DNA from: Sphaerimonospora sp050942215
Lineage (GTDB): Bacteria > Actinomycetota > Actinomycetes > Streptosporangiales > Streptosporangiaceae
DNA length: 64,000 nt
Assembly (NCBI RefSeq): GCF_050942215.1
Contig: NZ_CP192056.1
Coordinates: 2,046,001-2,110,000 of the forward strand
Direction of reading: 5' to 3'
Shown one piece after another: positions 25,102 through 35,405 of this stretch. The position numbers and the translations under genes were made by a program. The notes beneath the pieces were generated by a model that was not told the origin of the DNA, did not search any database, and saw only the letters and a program-made list of their open reading frames with translations. How positions within the stretch are numbered: position 1 is the first letter of the stretch; the number at the start of each line of letters is the position of its first letter.

Positions 25102-27162
25102 GTGTCCAGGGTGACGGATCTCGTCAAGAGGCTGCTCGTGGGCCGGGCGCTGCGCAGCACCCAGCTCCATCATCAGCTGCTGCCCAAACGCCTGGCGCTG
25201 CCGGTCTTCGCCGGTGACGCGCTGTCGTCGGTCGCCTATGCCCCGCAGGAGATCCTCGTCATCCTGTCGATCGGCGGGGTGGGTCTCTATGGTTTCGGCC
25301 CGTGGGCGGCGGCGGGGGTCGTCCTCGTCATGCTCACGGTGGTCGCCTCCTACCGGCAGAACGTGCACGCCTACCCGAGCGGCGGCGGTGACTACGAGGT
25401 CGCGACGACCAACCTCGGGGCGAACGCCGGCCTGACCGTGGCGAGCGCGCTGATGGTCGACTACGTCCTGACCGTCGCCGTCTCGGTCGCCAACGGGGCG
25501 GACTACGTCGGCGCGACCATCCCCTTCGTGGCCGAGCACCGGCCGACGGTGTCGATCGCGATCGTCGTCCTGCTGACCATCGTCAACCTGCGCGGCATCA
25601 GGGAGTCGGGCGTCGCCTTCGCCGTTCCCACCTACGCCTTCATAGTGGCCGTGCTCGGCATGGTGCTGTGGGGGCTGTTCCGGCTCCTCGTGCTCGGCGA
25701 CCGGCTGCACGCGCCGACGGCCGACTTCGAGATCGTCGCCGAGCAGGCGGACGTCGCCGGGTTCGCGATGGCCTTCCTGGTGCTGCGCGCGTTCTCGTCC
25801 GGGTGTGCGGCGCTGACGGGGGTCGAGGCCATCAGCAACGGCGTGCCCGCCTTCCGGAAACCGAAGAGCAAGAACGCCGCGACGACGCTGCTGATGATGG
25901 GCCTCATCGCGGTCACGATGTTCAGCGGGATAATCTTCCTCGGCCTCAGATCCGGCGTGAAGCTCAGCGATCCGGCGACCACCGCCAGCCACATCCTGAT
26001 CCACGGCCGGCCGGCCGGCCCCGGCTACCACCAGCAGCCGATCATCGCGCAGGTCGCGTCGGCCGTCTTCGGCGGCGGCTCGCTCATGTTCGTCGTGATC
26101 GCGGCGGTGACCGCCCTGATCCTGTTCCTCGCGGCCAACACCGCCTTCAACGGCTTCCCCGTGCTCGGGGCGATCCTCGCCCAGGACCGATACCTGCCGC
26201 GCCAGCTCCACACCAGGGGCGACCGCCTGGCGTTCAGCAACGGCATCATCATCCTCGCGGCCGGGGCCTGTCTGCTGATCTGGGCGTTCGACGCCGACGT
26301 GAGCAAGCTGCTCAACCTCTACATAGTCGGGGTGTTCGTCTCGTTCACGTTGAGCCAGATCGGGATGGTCCGGCACTGGACCCGCCACCTGAAGACCGAG
26401 ACCGACCCCCTCACCCGGTTCCAGATGATGCGCTCCCGGCTCATCAACGGCTTCGGCGGCTGCATGACCGGGATCGTCCTCGTCGTCGTCCTGCTGACGA
26501 AGTTCTCCCACGGCGCGTACATCGTCTGCATCGCCATGCCGACGCTCTTCCTGATGATGAAGGGCATCCGGCATCACTACGACCGGGTCGCCGAGGAGCT
26601 CACAGCACCGGAGGAGGGCGAGATCGACGAGTCGATGCTGCCCGCGCGCAACCACGCCATCGTGCTCGTCTCCAAGATCCACAAGCCGACGCTGCGCGCG
26701 CTCGCGTACGCGAGGGCGACCAGGCCGTCGAGCCTGGAGGCCGTCACGGTCGCCGTGGACGCCGAGGAGGCCGCCGAACTGCAGGAGGAATGGGACCGCC
26801 GGGGCGTGGCGGTGCCGCTCAAGATCCTCGACTCGCCCTATCGGGAGATCACCGGGCCGATACTCGACTATGTCAAGTCGCTGCGCCGCCGTTCGCCCCG
26901 CGACGTGGTGACCGTCTACATTCCGGAGTACGTGGTGGGCCGCTGGTGGGAGCATCTGCTGCACAACCAGAGCGCGCTGCGGTTGAAGGGGCGACTGCTG
27001 TTCAAACCGGGTGTGATGGTGACGAGTGTGCCGTGGCAGCTCGCCTCCTCCGACCGGCTGAAGGGCCGGCGCGAGCCGATGGGGCCCGGCGCCGTCCGCC
27101 GGCGCTATGGAGCAGGCCGGGACGAGCATGTGAAAACAGGAGGAGGTCGTGATGCCGGTTGA
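25102..27162 (+). CDS. KimA-like potassium importer (APC superfamily)
   Basis: A 686-residue permease that, compared from memory, follows Bacillus KimA (a high-affinity K+/H+ symporter) along its whole length. Shared stretches include 'D-A-L-S-S-V-A-Y', 'A-Y-P-S-G-G-G-D-Y', 'A-F-S-S-G-C-A-A-L-T-G-V-E-A-I-S-N' and the C-terminal 'L-L-H-N-Q-S-A-L-R-L'. About twelve membrane helices (residues 30-500) precede a cytoplasmic USP-like domain (about 530-680), as in KimA. The GTG at 25102 was chosen from the -10 element TAGGCT. The tail overlaps the methyltransferase start. Generic annotation would say amino-acid permease; potassium fits better given the divergent TrkA genes. Confidence 0.8.
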   Translation: MSRVTDLVKRLLVGRALRSTQLHHQLLPKRLALPVFAGDALSSVAYAPQEILVILSIGGVGLYGFGPWAAAGVVLVMLTVVASYRQNVHAYPSGGGDYEVATTNLGANAGLTVASALMVDYVLTVAVSVANGADYVGATIPFVAEHRPTVSIAIVVLLTIVNLRGIRESGVAFAVPTYAFIVAVLGMVLWGLFRLLVLGDRLHAPTADFEIVAEQADVAGFAMAFLVLRAFSSGCAALTGVEAISNGVPAFRKPKSKNAATTLLMMGLIAVTMFSGIIFLGLRSGVKLSDPATTASHILIHGRPAGPGYHQQPIIAQVASAVFGGGSLMFVVIAAVTALILFLAANTAFNGFPVLGAILAQDRYLPRQLHTRGDRLAFSNGIIILAAGACLLIWAFDADVSKLLNLYIVGVFVSFTLSQIGMVRHWTRHLKTETDPLTRFQMMRSRLINGFGGCMTGIVLVVVLLTKFSHGAYIVCIAMPTLFLMMKGIRHHYDRVAEELTAPEEGEIDESMLPARNHAIVLVSKIHKPTLRALAYARATRPSSLEAVTVAVDAEEAAELQEEWDRRGVAVPLKILDSPYREITGPILDYVKSLRRRSPRDVVTVYIPEYVVGRWWEHLLHNQSALRLKGRLLFKPGVMVTSVPWQLASSDRLKGRREPMGPGAVRRRYGAGRDEHVKTGGGRDAG

Positions 27163-28390
27163 GCTCACGGTGGGAAACGTCGCCAACGGCGGCTGGTGCG
27201 TGGCCAGGCACGAGGGCCGGGTGGTGTTCGTCCGGCACGCGCTGCCCGGTGAACGCGTACTCGCCGAGATCACCGAGGAGACCGCGCGCTTCCTGCGTGC
27301 CGACGCGGTCGAGATCCTGGAGGCATCGCCCGACCGGGTGACGCCGCCCTGTCCGTTCAGCGGCCCCGGTCGTTGCGGCGGGTGCGACTGGCAGCACGCC
27401 TCGCTCGACGCGCAGCGCAGGTTGAAGGCCGACGTCGTCGCCGAGCAGTTGCGCCGCCTCGCCGGGATCGACAGGAAGGTCGTGGTCGAGGAGGTGCCGG
27501 GTGCGGGGGAAGACGGCCTCGGCTGGCGCACCAGGGTGCAGTTCGCCGCCGACCGGGACGGCCATCTCGGGCTGCGCCGGCACCGCTCGCACGACATCGA
27601 GTACATCGACGCCTGCCCCATCGCGCATCCCGCGGTGGAGAAGGTCGGCGCCGAGGTCCGCAACTGGCGCGGCGCCGAGGCCGTCGAGGTGGTGGCCTCC
27701 TCCGGCGGGGACAACGCCGTGATCGTACGGCCCGAGCCGCGCCGGCGGGTCGCCGTACCGGAGGTCGAAGCGGCCGTCCTCCTGGACGAGGGCAGGCGCG
27801 GCACCCGGGCGCTGCGGGGGCGTGCGACGCTGACAGAGCGCGTCGGAGGCCGCGACTTCCGGGTGACGGCGAGCGGCTTCTGGCAGGTCCACCCCGGTGC
27901 GGCGACGACCCTGCTCGACGCGGTGCTCACCCTGGGGCTGCCAGCGCCGGGGGAGTGGGCGCTCGACCTCTACTGCGGCGCCGGGCTGTTCGCCGCCGGA
28001 CTCGCCGAGGCGGTCGGCCCGGAGGGCGCGGTGCTCGGCATCGAGTCCGAGGCGCAGACGGTGCAGGACGCCCGGTGGAACCTGCGCGATCTGCCTCAGG
28101 CCCGGGTCGAGCGGGGCAGGGTCGAGGAGGCGCTCGACCGGCTGGAGATCGAACGCGCCGATCTCGTCGTCGCCGACCCGCCGCGCGCCGGGCTCGGCCG
28201 CGCCGTCGTCGACCGCGTCGCCGAGTTGCGGGCGTCCCGCGTCGTCTACGTGTCCTGCGATCCGGCCACCATGTCGCGGGACATCGCGTGGTTCGCCCCG
28301 TACGGCTACCGCTTGGCCGATCTGCGGGCATTTGATCAGTTCCCGATGACCCACCATGTGGAGTGCGTCGCGCTGCTGGTCAGAGACTGA
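27152..28390 (+). CDS. TRAM-domain class I SAM-dependent RNA (uracil-C5) methyltransferase
   Basis: A 412-residue enzyme of the TrmA/RlmD family that methylates uridine C5 in tRNA or rRNA. An N-terminal TRAM domain (1-60) leads to a cysteine set for a [4Fe-4S] cluster ('C-P-F' and 'R-C-G-G-C-D-W-Q-H'). The SAM pocket is 'L-D-L-Y-C-G-A-G-L-F' and the catalytic Cys is in 'V-Y-V-S-C-D-P-A-T'. The ATG at 27152 lies five bases after AGGAGG; the GTG just before is less well placed. It overlaps the importer gene by 11 bases. Which RNA position it modifies cannot be read from the sequence. Confidence 0.9.
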   Translation: MPVELTVGNVANGGWCVARHEGRVVFVRHALPGERVLAEITEETARFLRADAVEILEASPDRVTPPCPFSGPGRCGGCDWQHASLDAQRRLKADVVAEQLRRLAGIDRKVVVEEVPGAGEDGLGWRTRVQFAADRDGHLGLRRHRSHDIEYIDACPIAHPAVEKVGAEVRNWRGAEAVEVVASSGGDNAVIVRPEPRRRVAVPEVEAAVLLDEGRRGTRALRGRATLTERVGGRDFRVTASGFWQVHPGAATTLLDAVLTLGLPAPGEWALDLYCGAGLFAAGLAEAVGPEGAVLGIESEAQTVQDARWNLRDLPQARVERGRVEEALDRLEIERADLVVADPPRAGLGRAVVDRVAELRASRVVYVSCDPATMSRDIAWFAPYGYRLADLRAFDQFPMTHHVECVALLVRD

Positions 28391-28439
28391 AACAGGTTCG
28401 CCTTGGTGCCGGGTGGCGGAACCGGGAATCGACCCGAGG

Positions 28440-29462
28440 TCATCCGGGCAGGCCGGAGAGGGTGCGGACGACGGAGATCGGCGGTTGCGCGCCGCGTGTC
28501 GACAGCCAGGCCAGGCCGTGCCGCGTGCGGAAGGCGGCCAGCCGCCTCGCCTCGGCCACCCCGAGATCCCGGGGGCCGGTCAGCACGGGCGTGAGGGCGA
28601 TCCGCCGCCAGATCGAGGTGCCGGACACGTTCAGCACGCGTTCCAGTTGCCTGTGCGCCGATCGTACGGCCGCCGCCATCCCCTGGAGGCCGCGGGAGGT
28701 CGGAACGAGCAGGTTGACGGTGTCGATCTCCGCGCCCGCGGCCCGCACCGCCCGGAGCATGCTCGCGTCCGCCGGGGCGATGCCGTACTCGGTGGCGGAC
28801 AGGGTGAAGGTGATGCCGATCGGCCGGCCCCGGTCGCGTGCCTCACGCTGCAGCCGGGCGATGGCGGCCGCGCGGCGGCGGGTGGCCGCCGAGTCCGCCG
28901 AGTCGTGGACCTCGAAGTCGAGACCGGCCGGATCGAACGCCTCGACCACCCGCCGGTAGGCCGTGATGAGGCGGGCCTCGCTCGCGCAGGCGGCGGACAG
29001 CTCCGGTCCGTACGGCCCGCCGAACGCGATGTCGGCGTCTCCGCCGTCGGCCCGGACCAGGGCGAGCCGGTCGATGACCGGGACGCGGCCGGGCGTCGGG
29101 CGACCGGTCCATCGGCCCGCCCACCGGAGCGTGCAGCCGTCCTGTCCCGCTGTGAGGTGGCCGATCGTGTACCACCTCGCCCACGCCCTGGTGCGGTGCC
29201 CCATCGACGCGTCCACGAACTCGGTGTACGCCCGTTCGGGAGTGACCGGCAGCGGGTCGGGCGTCTCCGCCGCCGTCGAGGGCATCGCGGAGGGTGCGAC
29301 CGTACGGACGGCGCCGACCTGGTGTGAGACGACCATGGGCTCGGCGGAGGTCGGCAGCAGCCAGAGCGCCAGACCGGTCCCGGTGACGAGCGTCAACGCA
29401 CCCAGGAGCACCAGGGATCTGGGCGGGGTTCCCGCTTCGCGGGCCGGCCGTGTCGACTCCAT
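28440..29462 (-). CDS. GH18-like membrane-anchored protein lacking the catalytic Glu
   Basis: A 340-residue protein with a signal anchor (about residues 16-36), a Thr/Pro-rich linker and a TIM-barrel-like domain resembling Streptomyces GH18 chitinases. The substrate-binding strand 'F-G-G-P-Y-G-P-E-L' and the following helix match. However, the catalytic DxDxE strand reads 'G-L-D-F-E-V-H-D', placing His where the acid/base Glu should be. The ATG at 29462 lies five bases after GGTGGAG. Chitinase activity is therefore unlikely; a binding role at the cell surface is inference. Family assignment rests on remembered sequence patterns. Confidence 0.6.
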   Translation of the reverse strand: MESTRPAREAGTPPRSLVLLGALTLVTGTGLALWLLPTSAEPMVVSHQVGAVRTVAPSAMPSTAAETPDPLPVTPERAYTEFVDASMGHRTRAWARWYTIGHLTAGQDGCTLRWAGRWTGRPTPGRVPVIDRLALVRADGGDADIAFGGPYGPELSAACASEARLITAYRRVVEAFDPAGLDFEVHDSADSAATRRRAAAIARLQREARDRGRPIGITFTLSATEYGIAPADASMLRAVRAAGAEIDTVNLLVPTSRGLQGMAAAVRSAHRQLERVLNVSGTSIWRRIALTPVLTGPRDLGVAEARRLAAFRTRHGLAWLSTRGAQPPISVVRTLSGLPG

Positions 29463-29555
29463 GCCGACTCCACCACCCACCACGATTCGTTGTGTTCCGA
29501 CTACGTAACGCACACGTTAGCAAGGAGCCGTTGAGGCGGAGGAGATAATGGGCGG

Positions 29556-30473
29556 ATGAAATTGAGGATCTTCACGGAACCACAGCAGGGTGCGAGCTAT
29601 GACGACCTGCTGACGGTCGCGCGGACGGCGGAGCGGCTGGGGTTCGACGGGTTCTTCCGGTCCGACCATTACCTCCGGATGGGCGCGGGGAGTCCGGAGC
29701 CCGGCCCGACCGACGCCTGGGTGACGCTGGCGGGCCTGGCCCGTGAGACGTCCTCGATCCGGCTGGGGACGCTGGTGACCGCCGGGACGTTCCGTCTGCC
29801 CGGGCCGCTGGCGATCAGCGTGGCCCAGGTCGACCAGATGAGCGGCGGTCGGATCGAGCTCGGTCTGGGCACCGGCTGGTTCGAGGAGGAGCACACCGCC
29901 TACGGCATCCCGTTCCCTCCGATCGGGGAACGGTTCGACCGGCTGGCGGAGCAGCTGGAGATCATCACAGGTCTCTGGTCGGCGGCCAAGCCGTTCTCGT
30001 TCGAGGGGGCACACTACCGCCTCGTCGACTCCCCGGCGTTGCCGAAGCCGGCGCAGCGGCCCGGGCCCCCGATCATCCTGGGCGGCGCGGGACCGCGTCG
30101 CACTCCCCGGCTGGTCGCCAGGTTCGCCGACGAGTACAACGTGCCGTTCCACGGCCTCGACGACACCGGGGCCGCCTACGGACGCGTGCGGGAGGCGTGC
30201 GAGGCGGTGGGCCGGGACGCGGTCACGCTGTCCGCGGCCCAGGTGGTCTGCGCCGGCCGTGACGAGGACGAGATCGCCCGCCGTGCGGCGGCCATCGGCC
30301 GGGAGGTGGCGGAGCTGCGAGTGAACGGCCTGGCCGGCACGCCGGAGGAGATCGTGGAGAAGATCGGGCGGTTCGCGGAGATCGGCGCGGAGCGGATGTA
30401 CCTCCAGGTCCTCGACCTCGGCGATCTGGAGCACCTGGAGCTGATCGCGGCCGAGGTGCTCCCGCACGTCTGA
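29556..30473 (+). CDS. LLM-class F420-dependent oxidoreductase
   Basis: A 305-residue luciferase-like TIM barrel of the F420-dependent group. The start 'M-K-L-R-I-F-T-E-P-Q', 'R-S-D-H-Y-L-R', 'D-A-W-V-T-L-A-G-L-A' and 'L-G-T-G-W-F-E-E-E-H' match the actinobacterial F420 subfamily (TIGR03560-like, from memory). It should use reduced F420 for a two-electron reduction; the substrate is unknown. GATAAT six bases before the ATG could be a leaderless -10, although a GGAGGAG sequence lies slightly further upstream. It is divergent from the GH18-like gene. Confidence 0.85.
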   Translation: MKLRIFTEPQQGASYDDLLTVARTAERLGFDGFFRSDHYLRMGAGSPEPGPTDAWVTLAGLARETSSIRLGTLVTAGTFRLPGPLAISVAQVDQMSGGRIELGLGTGWFEEEHTAYGIPFPPIGERFDRLAEQLEIITGLWSAAKPFSFEGAHYRLVDSPALPKPAQRPGPPIILGGAGPRRTPRLVARFADEYNVPFHGLDDTGAAYGRVREACEAVGRDAVTLSAAQVVCAGRDEDEIARRAAAIGREVAELRVNGLAGTPEEIVEKIGRFAEIGAERMYLQVLDLGDLEHLELIAAEVLPHV

Positions 30474-30555
30474 CCGGTTCCGGCGTCCGGCGAGGCCGTG
30501 GCCGTGAAACCCGCCGGGGTGACGCCGGCCGGTGCGGCGTCGCGGCACCGGAAGA

Positions 30556-30569
30556 GTGACGCAGATCAC
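30556..30569 (+). promoter_or_regulatory. CRP-like site GTGA-N6-TCAC
   Basis: GTGACGCAGATCAC matches the CRP/FNR-family half-sites GTGA and TCAC with six-base spacing, and one further base pairs on each side. The centre lies 61.5 bases before the A at 30624 where the hairpin RNA begins, the classical class I activation distance. A weak -10, TTATCT (30614-30619), sits in register. Confidence 0.55.
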
Positions 30570-30599
30570 TCGAGCCCTCACCACGGAGGGGAACACGGG

Positions 30600-30690
30600 C
30601 CGAGACCGGAGCGTTATCTCGGTAAGACGGGACCGTTCCGCTTTGAGAGGGCTGGGGGGTGCTCTTGGAGCGGGACAGTCCCGTCTTTTT
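30600..30690 (+). ncRNA. candidate structured RNA ending in an intrinsic terminator
   Basis: CCGAGA (30600-30605) pairs with TCTCGG (30617-30622). Directly after, AAGACGGGAC (30624-30633) pairs perfectly with GTCCCGTCTT (30678-30687) and runs into TTTTT. Inside that stem a second helix, TTCCGCT with AGCGGGA, and a possible AGAG/CTCT helix make a long hairpin with a G-rich loop. No gene ends close upstream (the oxidoreductase stops about 130 bases before), so this looks like a short independent transcript or a leader. I match it to no known RNA family. Confidence 0.45.
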
Positions 30691-30766
30691 CTGCTGCCCG
30701 CGGGCTGTCCGCCCTCTTTACCGTGGCCCACGCCTTCGCCGGGGGCGTCCCGCCACCCGGGCGCGG

Positions 30767-30772
30767 TAGTCT
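30767..30772 (+). promoter_or_regulatory. -10 element TAGTCT before the 51-codon ORF
   Basis: TAGTCT is followed after six bases by GTG at 30779, the spacing of other leaderless starts in this window. No good -35 is visible. Confidence 0.4.
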
Positions 30773-30778
30773 CAGGGT

Positions 30779-30934
30779 GTGATCTTGTTTGCTGATGGGT
30801 CGCGCACTCCAGGCTCCGGTTCTGGAGACGGGGTGGGGCTGCGGGCGCTTGACATGATCGAGCGGTACGGTTTCAAGCACGCCCCGGACCGCGAGGCGGG
30901 TCTGCGGACACCGCTTCCATCCGTGGAGGCGTGA
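30779..30934 (+). CDS. possible small protein (51 aa), leaderless
   Basis: A short frame starting GTG and ending TGA encodes a protein beginning 'M-I-L-F-A-D-G-S-R-T-P-G' with a Gly/Ser stretch and then an amphipathic segment ('L-R-A-L-D-M-I-E-R-Y-G-F-K'). About 70% of third positions are G or C, lower than in neighbours but above random for a non-coding frame. It sits between the hairpin RNA and the membrane hydrolase gene. It could instead be part of the untranslated leader of that gene. I recognise no homologue. Confidence 0.4.
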   Translation: MILFADGSRTPGSGSGDGVGLRALDMIERYGFKHAPDREAGLRTPLPSVEA

Positions 30935-31012
30935 CCCGGTGAAACAGGAGATTCGACCCGGCGACGGGCCGGAATTTCCGGGCCTCAGCCGTGAGGGGAG
31001 GGCCGGCTCGTC

Positions 31013-31735
31013 ATGATGGGGCACTCGCACGCACTGAGTGGTGCTGCCGTATGGCTCGCGGCCGCGCCGGGCCTGGTGGCGCTTCCCGACGCGCTCGGGA
31101 TGCCGGAGCTCGCCGCGGTGACCGGCGGCATGCTGACGCCGCCCGAGTTGATGGCGGGCGCGCTGGTCTGCGCCGGGGCGGCCATGCTGCCCGATCTCGA
31201 TCACCCCAGTGCCACGATCGCGCAGACCTTCGGCCCGGTGACCTGGCTGCTCAGCAGGGCGGTCAACTTCGTCAGCGGCGGGCATCGGCACGCCACCCAC
31301 TCACTGCTGTTCTCCGTGCTCGCGGGCCTGGGCGCGCATCTGCTCGCGCAGCGTCATCCGGTGGGGCGCGACATCCTCGTCGTCTTGATGATCGGGCTCG
31401 CGCTGCGGGCCGTCGGGGTCGGCGTGCCGCGCAAGACCATCACCTCGGCCGTCATCAACGTGGCGCTCACGGTGGCGACCTTCGTCGTCTTCTTATCGAT
31501 GGGCGTCACCTACACGTGGCTCGGTGTCGCGATCGGCGTCGGCTGCTTCGTCCACGTGATCGGCGACTGCCTGACCGAGCGGGGCTGCCCGGTGCTGTGG
31601 CCGATCAAGAAGCGGTGGCTGCTGCCGTACGACATCGGGATCAAGACCGGGAAGACCTTCGAGAAGAAGTTCCTCGGCCCGGTGCTGTCGGTCGTCGTGC
31701 TCGCCCTGCTCTGCCTGCGGCTGATCCCGGCCTGA
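31013..31735 (+). CDS. YdjM/LexA-binding-type membrane-bound metal-dependent hydrolase
   Basis: A 240-residue membrane protein of the DUF457/YdjM family. The N-terminal 'M-G-H-S-H-A-L-S-G-A-A', 'L-P-D-L-D-H-P', 'H-R-H-A-T-H-S' and 'H-V-I-G-D-C-L-T' supply the conserved His and Asp residues expected to bind metal, between about five membrane helices. The catalytic activity of the family is not defined. Two adjacent ATGs (31013 and 31016) are possible, and GGGGAGGG lies rather far upstream. It precedes aconitase on the same strand, separated by a rich regulatory region. Confidence 0.82.
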   Translation: MMGHSHALSGAAVWLAAAPGLVALPDALGMPELAAVTGGMLTPPELMAGALVCAGAAMLPDLDHPSATIAQTFGPVTWLLSRAVNFVSGGHRHATHSLLFSVLAGLGAHLLAQRHPVGRDILVVLMIGLALRAVGVGVPRKTITSAVINVALTVATFVVFLSMGVTYTWLGVAIGVGCFVHVIGDCLTERGCPVLWPIKKRWLLPYDIGIKTGKTFEKKFLGPVLSVVVLALLCLRLIPA

Positions 31736-31750
31736 CCGGTTACCCTAGAG

Positions 31751-31796
31751 TAACTTGATATCGAGATACCTCTCACGATATCTTGATATCGAGACA
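31751..31796 (+). promoter_or_regulatory. acnA: two palindromic operators upstream of aconitase
   Basis: TAACTTGATATCGAGATA (31751-31768) and TATCTTGATATCGAGACA (31779-31796) are near-identical, near-palindromic 18-mers repeated every 28 bases (core TTGATATCGA). They lie 115-160 bases before the aconitase GTG. A homodimeric repressor binding both sites is the simplest reading; I cannot name it. Confidence 0.65.
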
Positions 31797-31813
31797 CCTG
31801 TCCGACGTCGAGA

Positions 31814-31828
31814 GTTAGGCGAGCCTTA
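31814..31828 (+). promoter_or_regulatory. acnA: candidate iron box (DtxR/IdeR type)
   Basis: GTTAGGCGAGCCTTA matches 12 of 15 positions of the core of the actinobacterial iron-box consensus GTTAGGCTAACCTAA; the outer left arm of the 19-base site is not conserved. It is located between the tandem operators and the aconitase start, plausible for an iron-sulfur enzyme. Confidence 0.4.
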
Positions 31829-31911
31829 GTGCGGGCCGCTCTCGACGAGTGCGGCAGGATGACATATCCGAAAACCTGTGACAATCCCGGAAACCTGGGG
31901 AGGCGAACTTC

Positions 31912-34689
<2,778 letters not shown>

Positions 34690-34710
34690 GCGGTCCGACG
34701 CATCCATCCT

Positions 34711-34753
34711 GTAGCCGTCCTGATCCGGGCCACCGTCCCCTCAGGGCGGCTAC
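34711..34753. terminator. bidirectional hairpin terminator between acnA and mazF
   Basis: GTAGCCGTCCTGA (34711-34723) pairs with TCAGGGCGGCTAC (34741-34753) through 13 positions, with one G-U, around a 17-base loop. There is no T-run, as is common in high-GC actinobacteria. It separates convergent genes. Confidence 0.7.
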
Positions 34754-34760
34754 GGCATCC

Positions 34761-35099
34761 CTACAGCATGTCGCGAACCCACTCGGTGACCTCGTTGAGT
34801 GCGGCTTTGGGCGCGCTTCCGACCCATCCTCTGAGTCGCTGCCGTGACACGGTCCTGATCTGCTCGCTCATCGCGTAGCTGATCTCACGTAGCCCGGTGC
34901 CCTCTACCGGGTCTATCCGAACATGGGTGGACCAGTCGCGAAAGCGGGTCGTCAGCGGCGCGATGATGACGAGCTTCCCTCCAGAAGCGTGTATGTACTC
35001 CTGGTTGCTGATGACCAGGGCCGGCCGTCGGCCGCTTTGCTCGTGTCCGGTGGTCGGACGCGACTCGGTCAGCCAGATGTCGCCCTGCACCACCCGCAT
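34761..35099 (-). CDS. mazF: MazF/PemK-type mRNA interferase toxin
   Basis: A 112-residue toxin with the PemK/MazF fold. It starts 'M-R-V-V-Q-G-D-I-W-L' and carries 'R-R-P-A-L-V-I-S-N' (catalytic Arg region) and 'A-P-L-T-T-R' (catalytic Thr), plus 'S-Y-A-M-S-E-Q-I-R-T-V' near the end. Such toxins cut single-stranded mRNA at short motifs. The ATG shares a base with the antitoxin stop (TGATG), the usual coupling. It converges on aconitase. Confidence 0.9.
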   Translation of the reverse strand: MRVVQGDIWLTESRPTTGHEQSGRRPALVISNQEYIHASGGKLVIIAPLTTRFRDWSTHVRIDPVEGTGLREISYAMSEQIRTVSRQRLRGWVGSAPKAALNEVTEWVRDML

Positions 35100-35392
35100 C
35101 AGGAACCTCCTTGGGTGGTCGACGGGATGTCATCGGTGTCCAGGCCGTCCATCAGAGTGCGGTCCCACAGAGCGACCTCTTCGAGATACTCCGTCCAGCC
35201 TTCTGGGTCCTCTCTCCTGGTCCGCTCCATCTGTTCCGCGACACGCTGCCAGCGGAGCTTTCTCTGATGTTCTCTGATGGCTTCGTCCACCACTGCCGTC
35301 ATCGACTTTCCTTCCTGCTCGGCGAGTTTCGCGATCTCATCGCGGGTGGCGAGGCTGACCCTGATCGTCGTCGTCTTGGGCTCGGTGCTCAT
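35099..35392 (-). CDS. ribbon-helix-helix antitoxin of the MazF pair
   Basis: A 97-residue antitoxin. The N-terminal RHH DNA-binding region 'T-T-I-R-V-S-L-A-T-R-D-E-I-A-K-L-A' is followed by a charged helix and an acidic C-terminal tail that should thread into MazF. The ATG at 35392 has TAGCCT seven bases upstream on its strand, suggesting a leaderless, autoregulated promoter. The pair lies in an intergenic pocket between aconitase and the xylose-type operon. Confidence 0.85.
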   Translation of the reverse strand: MSTEPKTTTIRVSLATRDEIAKLAEQEGKSMTAVVDEAIREHQRKLRWQRVAEQMERTRREDPEGWTEYLEEVALWDRTLMDGLDTDDIPSTTQGGS

Positions 35393-35399
35393 ACCGCTG

Positions 35400-35405
35400 A
35401 GGCTA
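35400..35405 (-). promoter_or_regulatory. -10 element of the toxin-antitoxin operon
   Basis: TAGCCT on the minus strand, seven bases before the antitoxin ATG. TAGACG 18 bases further upstream is a fair -35. Confidence 0.45.

Noticed and set aside
25087..27930. 947-codon open frame antisense to the KimA-like gene
   Set aside because: High-GC DNA keeps antisense frames open. This one has low-complexity His/Asp/Arg composition, no family motifs, and covers two well-supported genes.
30625..30687. 6C-type small RNA on the minus strand (C-rich loop)
   Set aside because: The minus-strand orientation has no T-run after the stem, whereas the plus strand has TTTTT directly after it; the two-hairpin layout of 6C RNA does not fit.
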